A stretch of DNA of 64,000 nucleotides from assembly GCA_029203125.1 (NCBI GenBank), contig CP119317.1, positions 124,001 to 188,000 on the forward strand. The letters run 5' to 3'. Below are positions 27,231 to 35,522 of the stretch, one piece after another. Source of the DNA: Candidatus Cohnella colombiensis (GTDB lineage: Bacteria > Bacillota > Bacilli > Paenibacillales > Paenibacillaceae). The position numbers and the translations under genes are program-made. Within the stretch, counting starts at the first letter, position 1; every line of letters begins with the position of its first letter. The notes below the pieces were generated by a model. It was given only the letters and a program-made list of their open reading frames with translations, ran no database searches and was not told where the DNA came from.

Positions 27231-27893
27231 TTAACGGTCATTGTTGACCACTGTATAGGTGCGATAACGCTGCTGTCCATTGTGAACATTCAAAACATTC
27301 ATTTTCACAAGCTTGTCTAAAATACGTCTCACCTGTCTGGTAGATCGATTGAGGTGCAAGGCAAGTTCATCAGAGTGAAAAGGTCGAATAACTCCGCGCG
27401 CAAACCGCAAAGTCTCTGCTTCAATCCAACTGAGCGAATGATTGGTTGACAGGGACACAAACTTACCGACAAAGGATAGAGCCATCTGCTTGATAACTTC
27501 TGGTTCTTCTTCGATCGACAAATACGCAACAGGCATGAATAGCCAATCGTCCAATACCAGGTACGCTTGTTTCTTACACAAATCCCTGAACCGCCATGCT
27601 TCAATATCTCTCGCGTGAGATCGGTATCCGTGGATTTCGATGCAGCCTTTGACTCCACCGGGCATATAGGCAAGATCTAGATAACGATATCGGTTGCCAT
27701 AATCGCGAACTTCCCATTCCGCATACAAATGATTAAAATTTCCAACAGCAGGATACCAGATTGTTCTCAAAAACTCCTTCGTACCGTGTCCAATTTCCTT
27801 TTGTAGCATTTCGCGTCTTCTCGGATTTTTTTCTATAGCAAGTTGCTCGCAAAGCCATTGGGTCATCTTCGTCTCAAAACCGCTCAATCGCAT
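27231..27893 (-). CDS. Winged-helix regulator with nuclease-like N-domain
   Basis: A 220-residue protein resembling a conserved Bacillaceae family annotated as transcriptional regulator. The N-terminal half has EKNPRRREMLQKEIGHGTKEF and a segment DLAYMPGGVKG-CIEIHGY with Asp and Glu placed as in PD-(D/E)xK-like folds, though the Lys is replaced by His/Gly. The C-terminal half is a winged helix (FHSDELALHLNRSTRQVRRIL, about 170-190). AAAGGCGGGA precedes the ATG. A large hairpin lies just upstream at 27922 and could be an operator or leader structure. Function is not established; nuclease activity is a guess. Confidence 0.72.
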   Translation of the reverse strand: MRLSGFETKMTQWLCEQLAIEKNPRRREMLQKEIGHGTKEFLRTIWYPAVGNFNHLYAEWEVRDYGNRYRYLDLAYMPGGVKGCIEIHGYRSHARDIEAWRFRDLCKKQAYLVLDDWLFMPVAYLSIEEEPEVIKQMALSFVGKFVSLSTNHSLSWIEAETLRFARGVIRPFHSDELALHLNRSTRQVRRILDKLVKMNVLNVHNGQQRYRTYTVVNNDR

Positions 27894-27921
27894 TCCCGCC
27901 TTTCAAACTGGAAAATTAATA

Positions 27922-27975
27922 ATGCCGCTTTGATTATGAAGAATCGATAGCGATTCCTTATAATCAAAGCGGCAT
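27922..27975. repeat. Large inverted repeat in a divergent promoter region
   Basis: Perfect 16-bp arms (27922-27937 and 27960-27975) enclose a second small stem GAATCG / CGATTC. It is 29 bases upstream of the winged-helix regulator gene and 155 upstream of the kinase gene. No T-run follows on either strand, so an operator or leader structure is likelier than a terminator. Confidence 0.65.
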
Positions 27976-28129
27976 GTGCTTCACACCGTTTCCTAGTTTT
28001 CAAAAGTATATTTCATGAGTTTAGTTTTGGCAATACTTTAACGAAATTCAAACTTAATATATGGTAATAATATTCAAATTAAGATATGATTAAGCCAGTT
28101 AAATATACGATAATTAAGGGTGTAAGCTT

Positions 28130-29392
28130 TTGAATATAATGAAAGAATTATTGCTTCAGCAGTTTTTTGCCCTTATGCCATTTGTCATGTTTAACATCTA
28201 TTATCGGGATAAGATGCAAAATTACGATCGAAAGTTTATCATCATCACTAGTGTAATTTGTCTGTTCCTTTCTATGACCTTTGGGGCAGGTGTCATTACT
28301 GGTTTTTTCTATGACATCAGATTTGTTATTATGTTTTTTGGACTCATTTTCGGTGGTTTACAGACGGGATTTATTCTTCTGTTTGAATTCGTACTTTACC
28401 GCATTTATTTAGGTGGAGACGGAACATGGCCCTCGATGATAACAATGTCAATTGCGTTTCCTTTGTCAATTCTCCTTTATAAAATGTATCAAAGAATCCA
28501 TCGAAAATCGCTGATTATTCTAATGGCGGGCTTTATCATCTCCCTCATTCCATTAGCTACGGTTTATTTTCATAATCCTGAGGACGTTACATCGCATCTT
28601 GTGTTTCATACCTTTGCGATCCCTATTCAAAATGCAGCTGGGATTTGGATATTAATTCCTTTATTTCAAAGGGCGATTTCAAATAAGGAGTTATTTATTA
28701 TCTATGCACAAAATGAAAAGATGGAAGCGATCAGTCATGTTGCAGCCTCGCTTGTTCATGAAGTTCGAAATCCGTTAACGACTGTAAAAGGTTTTCTGAA
28801 ATTGATCCGTGAAAGTCCGATGGAAAGGAACAAAGTAGAAAGCTATATTGACATATGTACGGAGGAGATCCAGCGGACAGAAAGTATACTTTCTGAGTAT
28901 CTTTCCATATCTAAGCCAATGACTGAAAAGCGCGAAGCAGTTGATTTATATCTTCAATTACAAACCATCATAGATGTGATGAAGCCTTACGCGAATATGT
29001 ACAATGTTAACTTAGATATGAATAAGACTGCGGGGCCAATTCAAATTCTCGCGAATCAGGATAGAATCAAACAATTCCTAGTTAATATTATTAAAAATGC
29101 GATTGAAGCTTGCGCCAATGTTCCTCTTGGCGAGGTAAACCTTCGACTCGAAGTCATTAATAGAAAAGCTATACTTACAATTAAAGACAACGGGATTGGG
29201 ATGAGCCAAGAACAAGTCAATCGCTTAGGATCGATATATTTCTCGACTAAAACAAAGGGTACAGGCTTAGGACTAACGTTCTCTTATCAAGTCATTCACG
29301 AATTAGGCGGTTCGGTATCTGTACATAGTATTCCACAAGTCGGAACCCAATTTAGCATCACATTGCCTATCCTAAAAGATGAATATACATAA
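28130..29392 (+). CDS. KinB-like membrane histidine kinase
   Basis: A 420-residue kinase: a 5TM-LYT-type membrane domain (about 1-180, with five or six hydrophobic segments), then HisKA with His210 in LVHEVRNPLTTVKGF, and HATPase (ENRDR-like QDRIKQFLVNIIKNAIEA, DNGIGM, KGTGLGLTFS). The HEVRNPLT motif and layout resemble KinB and similar kinases that feed the sporulation phosphorelay. There is no response-regulator gene beside it, which supports an orphan phosphorelay kinase. The start TTG at 28130 lies after AAGGGTG; ATG 28139 is an alternative. A terminator follows at once, so it is a single-gene unit. Confidence 0.88.
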   Translation: MNIMKELLLQQFFALMPFVMFNIYYRDKMQNYDRKFIIITSVICLFLSMTFGAGVITGFFYDIRFVIMFFGLIFGGLQTGFILLFEFVLYRIYLGGDGTWPSMITMSIAFPLSILLYKMYQRIHRKSLIILMAGFIISLIPLATVYFHNPEDVTSHLVFHTFAIPIQNAAGIWILIPLFQRAISNKELFIIYAQNEKMEAISHVAASLVHEVRNPLTTVKGFLKLIRESPMERNKVESYIDICTEEIQRTESILSEYLSISKPMTEKREAVDLYLQLQTIIDVMKPYANMYNVNLDMNKTAGPIQILANQDRIKQFLVNIIKNAIEACANVPLGEVNLRLEVINRKAILTIKDNGIGMSQEQVNRLGSIYFSTKTKGTGLGLTFSYQVIHELGGSVSVHSIPQVGTQFSITLPILKDEYT

Positions 29393-29401
29393 GAAAACAT
29401 G

Positions 29402-29433
29402 AAAACCACATCCTCATGCGGATGTGGTTTTTT
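29402..29433 (+). terminator. Rho-independent terminator after the KinB-like gene
   Basis: AAAACCACATCC / GGATGTGGTTTT with a 6-base loop, followed by TT. Confidence 0.9.
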
Positions 29434-29565
29434 ACTAATACAAAATATCGTGTTCCAATAGAGCTATCGCATTGTCGAATGAGGCTTCAACGATAGTTAA
29501 TATTAATGTTATGATGATTCTATCATTCAGCAAGCTAGAAAACGACATCAAGGGGCTAATGTACG

Positions 29566-31434
29566 ATGGGTTTAGCGATTTGGTCTTTTGATCCTACGAT
29601 TAATAAATTCGAGTTCATATCAGAAGAGTTTACATATATTACGGGAGTCCCTGCGGAATCATTCATTGACTGGGATTCATGGAAAGCGATTATTTACCCC
29701 GATGATCTGCCGTTGTTTAATCGTATGACTGCAGAAGTTCATCAAGGAGCTCAGTATAGTAGTAATTATCGGATCGTTCATGCCGACGGTCAAATTCGCG
29801 TTATTCAGATTAAAGTGATCCCGACGAATATGAGATCCCGTGACAAATCTCGGATGAACGGCGTTGTGATAGATGTAACTTCCTTGGCGTGTAGCCAAGC
29901 GGAAATGGCATTAATGGAAAGTGAAGAAATGAATCGGCGTCTTGTTGAATTATCCCCTGAAGCGATTATTCTCCATAGCAATAACGAGATCATTTATGTA
30001 AATCCTGCGACTGAAGAGTTGTTCGGAGCGACAAAGGACATTACTGGGCAATCCGTACTCGAAAGAATCCATCCCAATGATAGGGAAAAGGCGGCTTCAA
30101 GAATAGACAAGGTGTATAATCAGAAGTACACAAGCCCTCTAATCGAACAGAAGATCGTTCGTTTTGATGGATCTATCGTTGATGTCGAAGTCATTGCAAC
30201 GTCAATGTCCTTCATGGGGACCAACGCATGCCTTTCTATGATCAGAAATATTACGGAACGAAAAAAAACAGAAGAGCATAATAAACAGGTAAGGAAATTG
30301 CTGCTTGAAAGCGAAGATCTCTATTTCCGGTTGCAGACAAGCTTGGATCGCTTCTCAAGTGACTTGTTCGGTGTGATGAAGGTACAGGAGCTGGAGCACC
30401 GTTTAATACATGAAGTCCAGAATATGTTGAACACATCGAAGGTAAGCCTAATCGAGGTAGCACAGGAGAGCCAGATTGTTGTAAAGTGCGGGAATCCTTT
30501 GTTGGATACGGTTTCGAATAAACTAATCGAATGGAATAAAACGGTTTCTCTCTGCAAAATGTTTGATACGGCGAATGGTTATCTTCTGAAGCTCAACGAA
30601 CATAGAGGTAACAGCTATTTGCTGTATATCGGGGAGAAACCTCATGCTTTAACCCTCAAGCCCCAAAGGATATGGCTTGAGACGATTTGCCGTTATGTCA
30701 GCGTACTGTATGATAATTTCCGCATCATCGAAGATTTAACCAAAGAGCTTAAACGGATTTCGAGCAGTTCAACAGCTCCCTCTTGGCTCCTTAGGCTTTT
30801 ATTTCAGCTTTCTGAGCATGAGAGAAAACAATTGTCCCAAGATCTTCATGATGCTGCCTTGCAGGAACAAATTATTTGGTATCGTAAGCTAGATCATTTA
30901 CTAGTGAATGGATCACTTCCCGTCCAATTTCGTGAACCGCTGGATCAAATCAAGCAAGGACTTTTGGATGTGATTTATCAAATCCGTATCACTTGTAATG
31001 AGTTAAGACCGCCGTTGTTGAAGGAAGAAGGCCTTGTCTCCTCCCTCGAAGCCTTATTCGAAATGACGCAGCTGCGAGCTAATTATTCCATTCAGTTTGA
31101 TTATTCGGATTCTCATATTTCATTATTGGATGATCAAATTATTGGCGTATACCGGATCGTGCAAGAGCTTTTAGCCAATGCTTCGAAGCATTCCAATGCA
31201 ACAAAGGTGAATATTTCCCTGAGAAGTGGACCTAGTTGGTTGCAATTGATATACGAAGACAATGGAATCGGAATGGATATCAATAAGGTGGAGGATAGCT
31301 TTGTCAGCATGGGCGTCTATGGGATGAAGGAAAGAGTTCGAAGCATGAACGGAACAATAGAATTTAGATCCTATCGGAATCAAGGATTGGCAGTTTACAT
31401 TAATATTCCGACTCCTGGAGAAATCACTGAGTAG
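29566..31434 (+). CDS. Soluble PAS-PAS histidine kinase, NarL/ComP class
   Basis: A 622-residue kinase without membrane segments: PAS (about 1-110), PAS with PAC (about 118-235, RNITERKKTEEHNKQ at its end), a linker region, then HisKA_3 with His428 in LSQDLHDAALQEQ, and HATPase (VYRIVQELLANASKHSNA, YEDNGIGMD). The PAS domains suggest intracellular sensing. AAGGGG lies ten bases before the ATG. Its partner is the regulator at 31458, whose gene begins 23 bases after this stop. The kinase core resembles ComP, but the multi-TM pheromone sensor is absent. Confidence 0.9.
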   Translation: MGLAIWSFDPTINKFEFISEEFTYITGVPAESFIDWDSWKAIIYPDDLPLFNRMTAEVHQGAQYSSNYRIVHADGQIRVIQIKVIPTNMRSRDKSRMNGVVIDVTSLACSQAEMALMESEEMNRRLVELSPEAIILHSNNEIIYVNPATEELFGATKDITGQSVLERIHPNDREKAASRIDKVYNQKYTSPLIEQKIVRFDGSIVDVEVIATSMSFMGTNACLSMIRNITERKKTEEHNKQVRKLLLESEDLYFRLQTSLDRFSSDLFGVMKVQELEHRLIHEVQNMLNTSKVSLIEVAQESQIVVKCGNPLLDTVSNKLIEWNKTVSLCKMFDTANGYLLKLNEHRGNSYLLYIGEKPHALTLKPQRIWLETICRYVSVLYDNFRIIEDLTKELKRISSSSTAPSWLLRLLFQLSEHERKQLSQDLHDAALQEQIIWYRKLDHLLVNGSLPVQFREPLDQIKQGLLDVIYQIRITCNELRPPLLKEEGLVSSLEALFEMTQLRANYSIQFDYSDSHISLLDDQIIGVYRIVQELLANASKHSNATKVNISLRSGPSWLQLIYEDNGIGMDINKVEDSFVSMGVYGMKERVRSMNGTIEFRSYRNQGLAVYINIPTPGEITE

Positions 31435-31457
31435 TCAAATTGAGGTGTGCGGACAGC

Positions 31458-32114
31458 ATGATTGACATTCTATTAGTTGACGATCATCCCTCGGTAATGG
31501 AAGGTACGAAGGTTTTGCTGGAACAGGAAGGAGATATGAAGGTTTTTTTTGCACAAACCCCTGCGAACGCTTTAGAATTGGCGGTGAATCAACATTTCGA
31601 TGTGATTCTCGTTGATCTCCATATGCCAGAAATGAACGGGATTGATCTTGCGAAAAAAGCATTGAGCAAAAGTCCCAATATAACGATATTGATCTATACC
31701 GGTTTTGAATTTAATAAACATTTTAACTTAATGATCGAAGCAGGAATCTCTGGTTTCGTATTAAAAACGGCAAATAAGGAACAACTGGTCACAGCTATTC
31801 GTTGCGCAATGCGAGGAGAAGCCATTTTGCCGGTTACCTTGATGAAGCAGCTAAGAAGGGTAAACATCGCATTGCAGAATGAGATAGAGGCGCTCGCCAT
31901 TACGGATAAAGAACAACAGATTTTGAACCAAATAGCGATAGGAAAGAGCAACAAAGAGATTGCTGAAGACTTGATCATGAGCCAGCGCTCATTGGAGTAT
32001 AGCTTAACCACACTTTTTCAAAAATTAAACGTTAAATCAAGGTTTGAAGCGGCAATGAAGGCCAAACAAATGAACCTTATAACGGACTTGGATCTTCCTC
32101 CAATCTCAAAGTAA
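31458..32114 (+). CDS. LuxR-type response regulator, ComA-like
   Basis: A 218-residue NarL/LuxR-family regulator. The receiver begins IDILLVDDHPSVMEGTKVLLEQ, with phospho-acceptor Asp in VILVDLHMPEMNG, and the HTH is about residues 150-205. The phrases DDHPSVMEGTK and RSLEYSLTTLFQKLNVKSR strongly recall Bacillus ComA (DDHPAVMEGTK; RSIEYSLTSIFNKLNVGSR), from memory and not from a search. The start is ATG 31458 with GAGGTG ten bases upstream; a TTG at 31440 has no site. It pairs with the PAS kinase and may control the chemosensory operon that follows a terminator (inference). Confidence 0.9.
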   Translation: MIDILLVDDHPSVMEGTKVLLEQEGDMKVFFAQTPANALELAVNQHFDVILVDLHMPEMNGIDLAKKALSKSPNITILIYTGFEFNKHFNLMIEAGISGFVLKTANKEQLVTAIRCAMRGEAILPVTLMKQLRRVNIALQNEIEALAITDKEQQILNQIAIGKSNKEIAEDLIMSQRSLEYSLTTLFQKLNVKSRFEAAMKAKQMNLITDLDLPPISK

Positions 32115-32143
32115 GGATAGTTAAAAACACAATACGTTCAACC

Positions 32144-32170
32144 AAACCACTTTCGAAGAGTGGTTTTTTT
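32144..32170 (+). terminator. Rho-independent terminator after the ComA-like gene
   Basis: AAACCACT / AGTGGTTT with a 7-base loop, followed by TTTT. It separates the kinase/regulator pair from the chemosensory operon. Confidence 0.85.
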
Positions 32171-32353
32171 CTATTGATAATAAGGGGATTCGGCATAAAA
32201 TTACAGAATTCCGCATAATATTTGCGTTATCACGCAGGTATTTTTCGGTTACACGCCATTGTCTGGGATCTTATGATTAGATGTGGTTCCAGATAACTAA
32301 TTTGGGGAATCTATGAATCAACAGACTAAAAAACTACAAAAGGATGGCAATTA

Positions 32354-32818
32354 GTGGAGGAAACTACTGAAAGAATTACCGGATTGTTATCAAACTTCAT
32401 TGAATCCTTTCGCCAGGTCATTCCGATTCCCGCTTTTGCTCAATCTCCGAATGTGTTACTAGATTCGGTGGTTCAAAGTGATATCGGAGTGCTTATAGGC
32501 TTCACTGGCGATATTCATGGCAGAATCGTCATGCAGGGTGATTCATCAACCTTTGGCAAGCTAGGTCTATCGATGTACGGAATGCAGCTTGAAGATGAGG
32601 TCCTACATAGCTTTATTGGGGAGCTCGCGAACATGATAGCTGGAAACGCGTCAACCCTTATATCTAAGGCGGGGAAAACAATTGATATTACACCCCCTAC
32701 AGTGATGGTAGGTGCACTTCATTTGTATGGATTTGATAGGGGACTCTCGGTATCCTTAAGGATTGATCAAGTTGGAGAAATCAATATCATCTTACTTTTA
32801 CAGAAGCAAGGAGTGTAA
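32354..32818 (+). CDS. cheX: CheX-family CheY-P phosphatase
   Basis: A 154-residue CheX/CheC-like protein. The phosphatase signature is FIGELANMIAGNA (E-x-x-N, about residues 94-106), followed by the downstream Pro-containing strand ITPPTVM. CheX removes phosphate from CheY-P. The start is GTG at 32354 after AAAAGGATGG. It is the first gene of a five-gene chemosensory unit, two bases ahead of the CheY-like gene. Confidence 0.9.
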   Translation: MEETTERITGLLSNFIESFRQVIPIPAFAQSPNVLLDSVVQSDIGVLIGFTGDIHGRIVMQGDSSTFGKLGLSMYGMQLEDEVLHSFIGELANMIAGNASTLISKAGKTIDITPPTVMVGALHLYGFDRGLSVSLRIDQVGEINIILLLQKQGV

Positions 32819-32820
32819 TA

Positions 32821-33186
32821 ATGGGAAAAGTTTTAGTCGTTGATGATGCCGCGTTTATGCGTATGATGCTCAAAAGCATTGTTCAAAAGGGTGGTCACGA
32901 GGTCATAGGTGAAGCAGAAAATGGATCTGTGGGAGTAGAAATGTACGCGAGTCTCAAACCTGATTTGGTCACGATGGATATCACGATGCCCATTATGGAT
33001 GGAATCCAAGCAGCCACATTAATTAAGGAGTCAGATCCGAATGCCAAAATTATTATGTGCTCCGCTATGGGACAGCAAGGCTTGATCGTACAAGCTATTC
33101 AAGCCGGTGCTGCAGATTTTATTGTAAAGCCTTTCCAAGAGGAACGCGTGCTGGACTCCATAAAAAAAGTATTAGCTAAAGGATAA
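32821..33186 (+). CDS. cheY: CheY-like response regulator
   Basis: A 121-residue single receiver domain: VLVVDDAAFMRMMLK at the N-terminus, phospho-acceptor Asp in LVTMDITMPIMDG (about 54), Ser/Thr position in IIMCSAMG and Lys in FIVKPF. It resembles the CheY that acts on the flagellar switch, but whether it binds FliM cannot be said. It is tightly linked to CheX, its likely phosphatase, and to CheA 2.3 kb downstream, its likely kinase. Confidence 0.94.
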   Translation: MGKVLVVDDAAFMRMMLKSIVQKGGHEVIGEAENGSVGVEMYASLKPDLVTMDITMPIMDGIQAATLIKESDPNAKIIMCSAMGQQGLIVQAIQAGAADFIVKPFQEERVLDSIKKVLAKG

Positions 33187-33213
33187 ATACACTAACGAAA
33201 GAGGGTTGGAATT

Positions 33214-35055
33214 ATGTTGCGAATGACCATAAAAAACCGTTTAATAATCGCTTTCCTAGCCATTCTTATTTTACCAAGTAGTGTAATTGGATGGTTCTCT
33301 TATCAGAGCGCATATGACGCGGTCGTCTATCAAATGAATAAAAGTGCTAATCAAGGCCTTCAGGTCGTAAACAATGAACTTAATCAATTACTTGCCTCAA
33401 GTTTACTGGATGTGGGCTACATGGCCAAAGCCGTGAAAGGAACGATGGTTGATGGCTCGACGAATTCAGCGACTATGCAAATTCTAGATCCTTTAATGGC
33501 AGTTAAAGAACAATATGGGAATGTACAATTCGGAACAATGTCAGGGCAGTTTATTTCATCGCCTTATAAAGATATGGGAGAAGGCTTTGATTCTCGGACG
33601 CGTTCATGGTATATCAATGCAATGGAGAAAAAGGGGCAAGCAGTGGTCAATGATCCGATCGTTTCCGCTGATGGAACAGGCAATGTTACCGTAATCACCT
33701 CCAAAGCAACTGAAGATGGGTCTGGAGTCGTTGCCGTAGCTTTGAGCTTAACGAAGTTGGCTGAGCAAACTAATAGAATTACAATCGGAGAAGAAGGCTA
33801 TGTAACGATTTTGGACAAGGAACATAAATACATTACTCACCCGACGAGTGCTGTAGGGACGGAAAATACAGAGTCATTTATTACGAAGTTTTACGAGAAA
33901 GACTCAGGGTTTTTTAGGTATGAGTTTAATGGGATGTCCAAAACTGCAGTGTTTATAACCAATGAGCTTACCGGATGGAAAATTATTGGTGCTATCGAGT
34001 TATCGGAAATCTCTGACGCAACCCGAAATATTCTGTACACAACGGTAATGGTTATAGTCATATCTATTTTGATAGGGGCTCTTCTCCTCATATGGATTCT
34101 TCGTTCCATCACTTCACCTCTTACAAGATTAATAGGTGCAACGGAAAAGATCGCGAACGGGGACTTGACGGAGGAAATTGAAATTCGTTCGAAGGATGAG
34201 CTGGGGCAGCTGTCATCCTCTGTGAATCATATGGTTCATAAGTTAAGAGATTTAATCGAAGATGTCATTAATTCTTCTCATAATGTTGCTTCCTCCTCGG
34301 AACAAATATCAGCAACTACCGAGGAAATCGCCAGCGGAAGCTCGATGCAAGCCGAGGCGGCGATGAACATGCAAGAGCGGTTCAACGAGCTTTCGTTAGC
34401 CATTAATGCCGTTGCCGAGAATGCCGAGGGCGCAGCTGAATTGGCTTCTAAAACAACATCCATTGCACAAGAGGGCGGAACCATCGTTCAGAACTCCGTC
34501 GATAGCATGACCCAAGTCAGTTCGCAAATGACATTGCTGGAACAAGACTCCGGAAAAATAGGCGAGATTATCGAAGTCATTAACGATATCGCGGATCAAA
34601 CCAATTTATTAGCACTTAATGCAGCTATTGAGGCCGCGCGTGCAGGGGAACAAGGCCGAGGTTTCGCTGTCGTTGCGGATGAAGTACGCAAGCTTGCGGA
34701 ACGTAGTAGCGAGGCTACCAAACAAATTACGATCATCATTAAAGAAATGCAAGGAAATACGCATCGTAGTGTAATCGCCGTTTCCAATGGAGTAAACCAA
34801 ACACAAGAAACAGGCAAAGCCTTTGAACGAATTATCGCTATGATTAACGATACGGAACAGAAGGTTAGTGAAATTGCAGCCGCAAGCGAAGAACAAGCTG
34901 CTCAAACGGATGAAGTAAGAAAGTCAATTGAAAGCATTTCGGCGGCCAGCCAGGAGGCAGCTGCAGCAGCAGAAGAAACTGCGGCAACCTCGCAGTCCTT
35001 GGCACATCTTGCAGAGGGTTTGAACGATTCTGTTTCCATATTTAAGATAAAATAA
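33214..35055 (+). CDS. Methyl-accepting chemotaxis protein with Cache sensor
   Basis: A 613-residue receptor: TM1 (about 8-30), dCache-type extracellular domain (about 35-280, with EGFDSRTRSWY and GEEGYVTILDK), TM2 (about 283-305), HAMP (about 306-358), and a cytoplasmic signalling domain with the hairpin tip IADQTNLLALNAAIEAARAG near residue 470. The Cache fold suggests binding of a small molecule such as an amino acid or organic acid. The ATG at 33214 has GAGGG upstream. It is the only receptor in the operon, so the array may be dedicated to this one input. Confidence 0.94.
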   Translation: MLRMTIKNRLIIAFLAILILPSSVIGWFSYQSAYDAVVYQMNKSANQGLQVVNNELNQLLASSLLDVGYMAKAVKGTMVDGSTNSATMQILDPLMAVKEQYGNVQFGTMSGQFISSPYKDMGEGFDSRTRSWYINAMEKKGQAVVNDPIVSADGTGNVTVITSKATEDGSGVVAVALSLTKLAEQTNRITIGEEGYVTILDKEHKYITHPTSAVGTENTESFITKFYEKDSGFFRYEFNGMSKTAVFITNELTGWKIIGAIELSEISDATRNILYTTVMVIVISILIGALLLIWILRSITSPLTRLIGATEKIANGDLTEEIEIRSKDELGQLSSSVNHMVHKLRDLIEDVINSSHNVASSSEQISATTEEIASGSSMQAEAAMNMQERFNELSLAINAVAENAEGAAELASKTTSIAQEGGTIVQNSVDSMTQVSSQMTLLEQDSGKIGEIIEVINDIADQTNLLALNAAIEAARAGEQGRGFAVVADEVRKLAERSSEATKQITIIIKEMQGNTHRSVIAVSNGVNQTQETGKAFERIIAMINDTEQKVSEIAAASEEQAAQTDEVRKSIESISAASQEAAAAAEETAATSQSLAHLAEGLNDSVSIFKIK

Positions 35056-35093
35056 ACTGAGGATTCCCAGATCTGTAGAGCAGAGGTGAGGAT

Positions 35094-35522
35094 GTGCAAG
35101 TAACGGCACAAGAGCAATATGTAGAGTTCGGCATTGAGGACGAGCAATATGCGATCCGAATTCAAGATATATATGAGATTATTAAAATTCAAGACATTAC
35201 CCAAATCCCTAACGTTAAGCCTTATGTAAGAGGGGTTATCAACCTTAGAGGAAAGATCATACCAGTGATCAGCCTGCGAAATTTGTTCGCAATCGAAGAG
35301 ACAGATTATTTGAAGACGACACGGATTGTGGTTGTACATCACTATGAAGACACAGTGGGAATCATCGTCGACCATGTCAATAAAGTCACAACCTTCACGG
35401 ATATTCAACCTCCTCCGGAGCAGGTGGGTGGTATCGCTGGTAACTTTTTCGTGGGAATCGGTATAACCGGCAATGGTTTGGTCGGCATTCTAAAGCTGGA
35501 TGAGGTCTTACTTCATGACTAG
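35094..35522 (+). CDS. cheW: CheW coupling protein
   Basis: A 142-residue CheW: QYVEFGIEDEQYAIRIQDIYEI, then PNVKPYVRGVINLRGKIIPVISL, the usual beta-barrel signature. It links the receptor tip to CheA. The start is GTG at 35094 after AGGTGAGG. Its 3' end overlaps the CheA start by eight bases if that begins at 35515. Confidence 0.94.
   Translation: MQVTAQEQYVEFGIEDEQYAIRIQDIYEIIKIQDITQIPNVKPYVRGVINLRGKIIPVISLRNLFAIEETDYLKTTRIVVVHHYEDTVGIIVDHVNKVTTFTDIQPPPEQVGGIAGNFFVGIGITGNGLVGILKLDEVLLHD

Noticed and set aside
34902..35408. 168-residue antisense frame across the MCP/CheW junction
   Set aside because: It covers two clear genes on the other strand and has no start signal.
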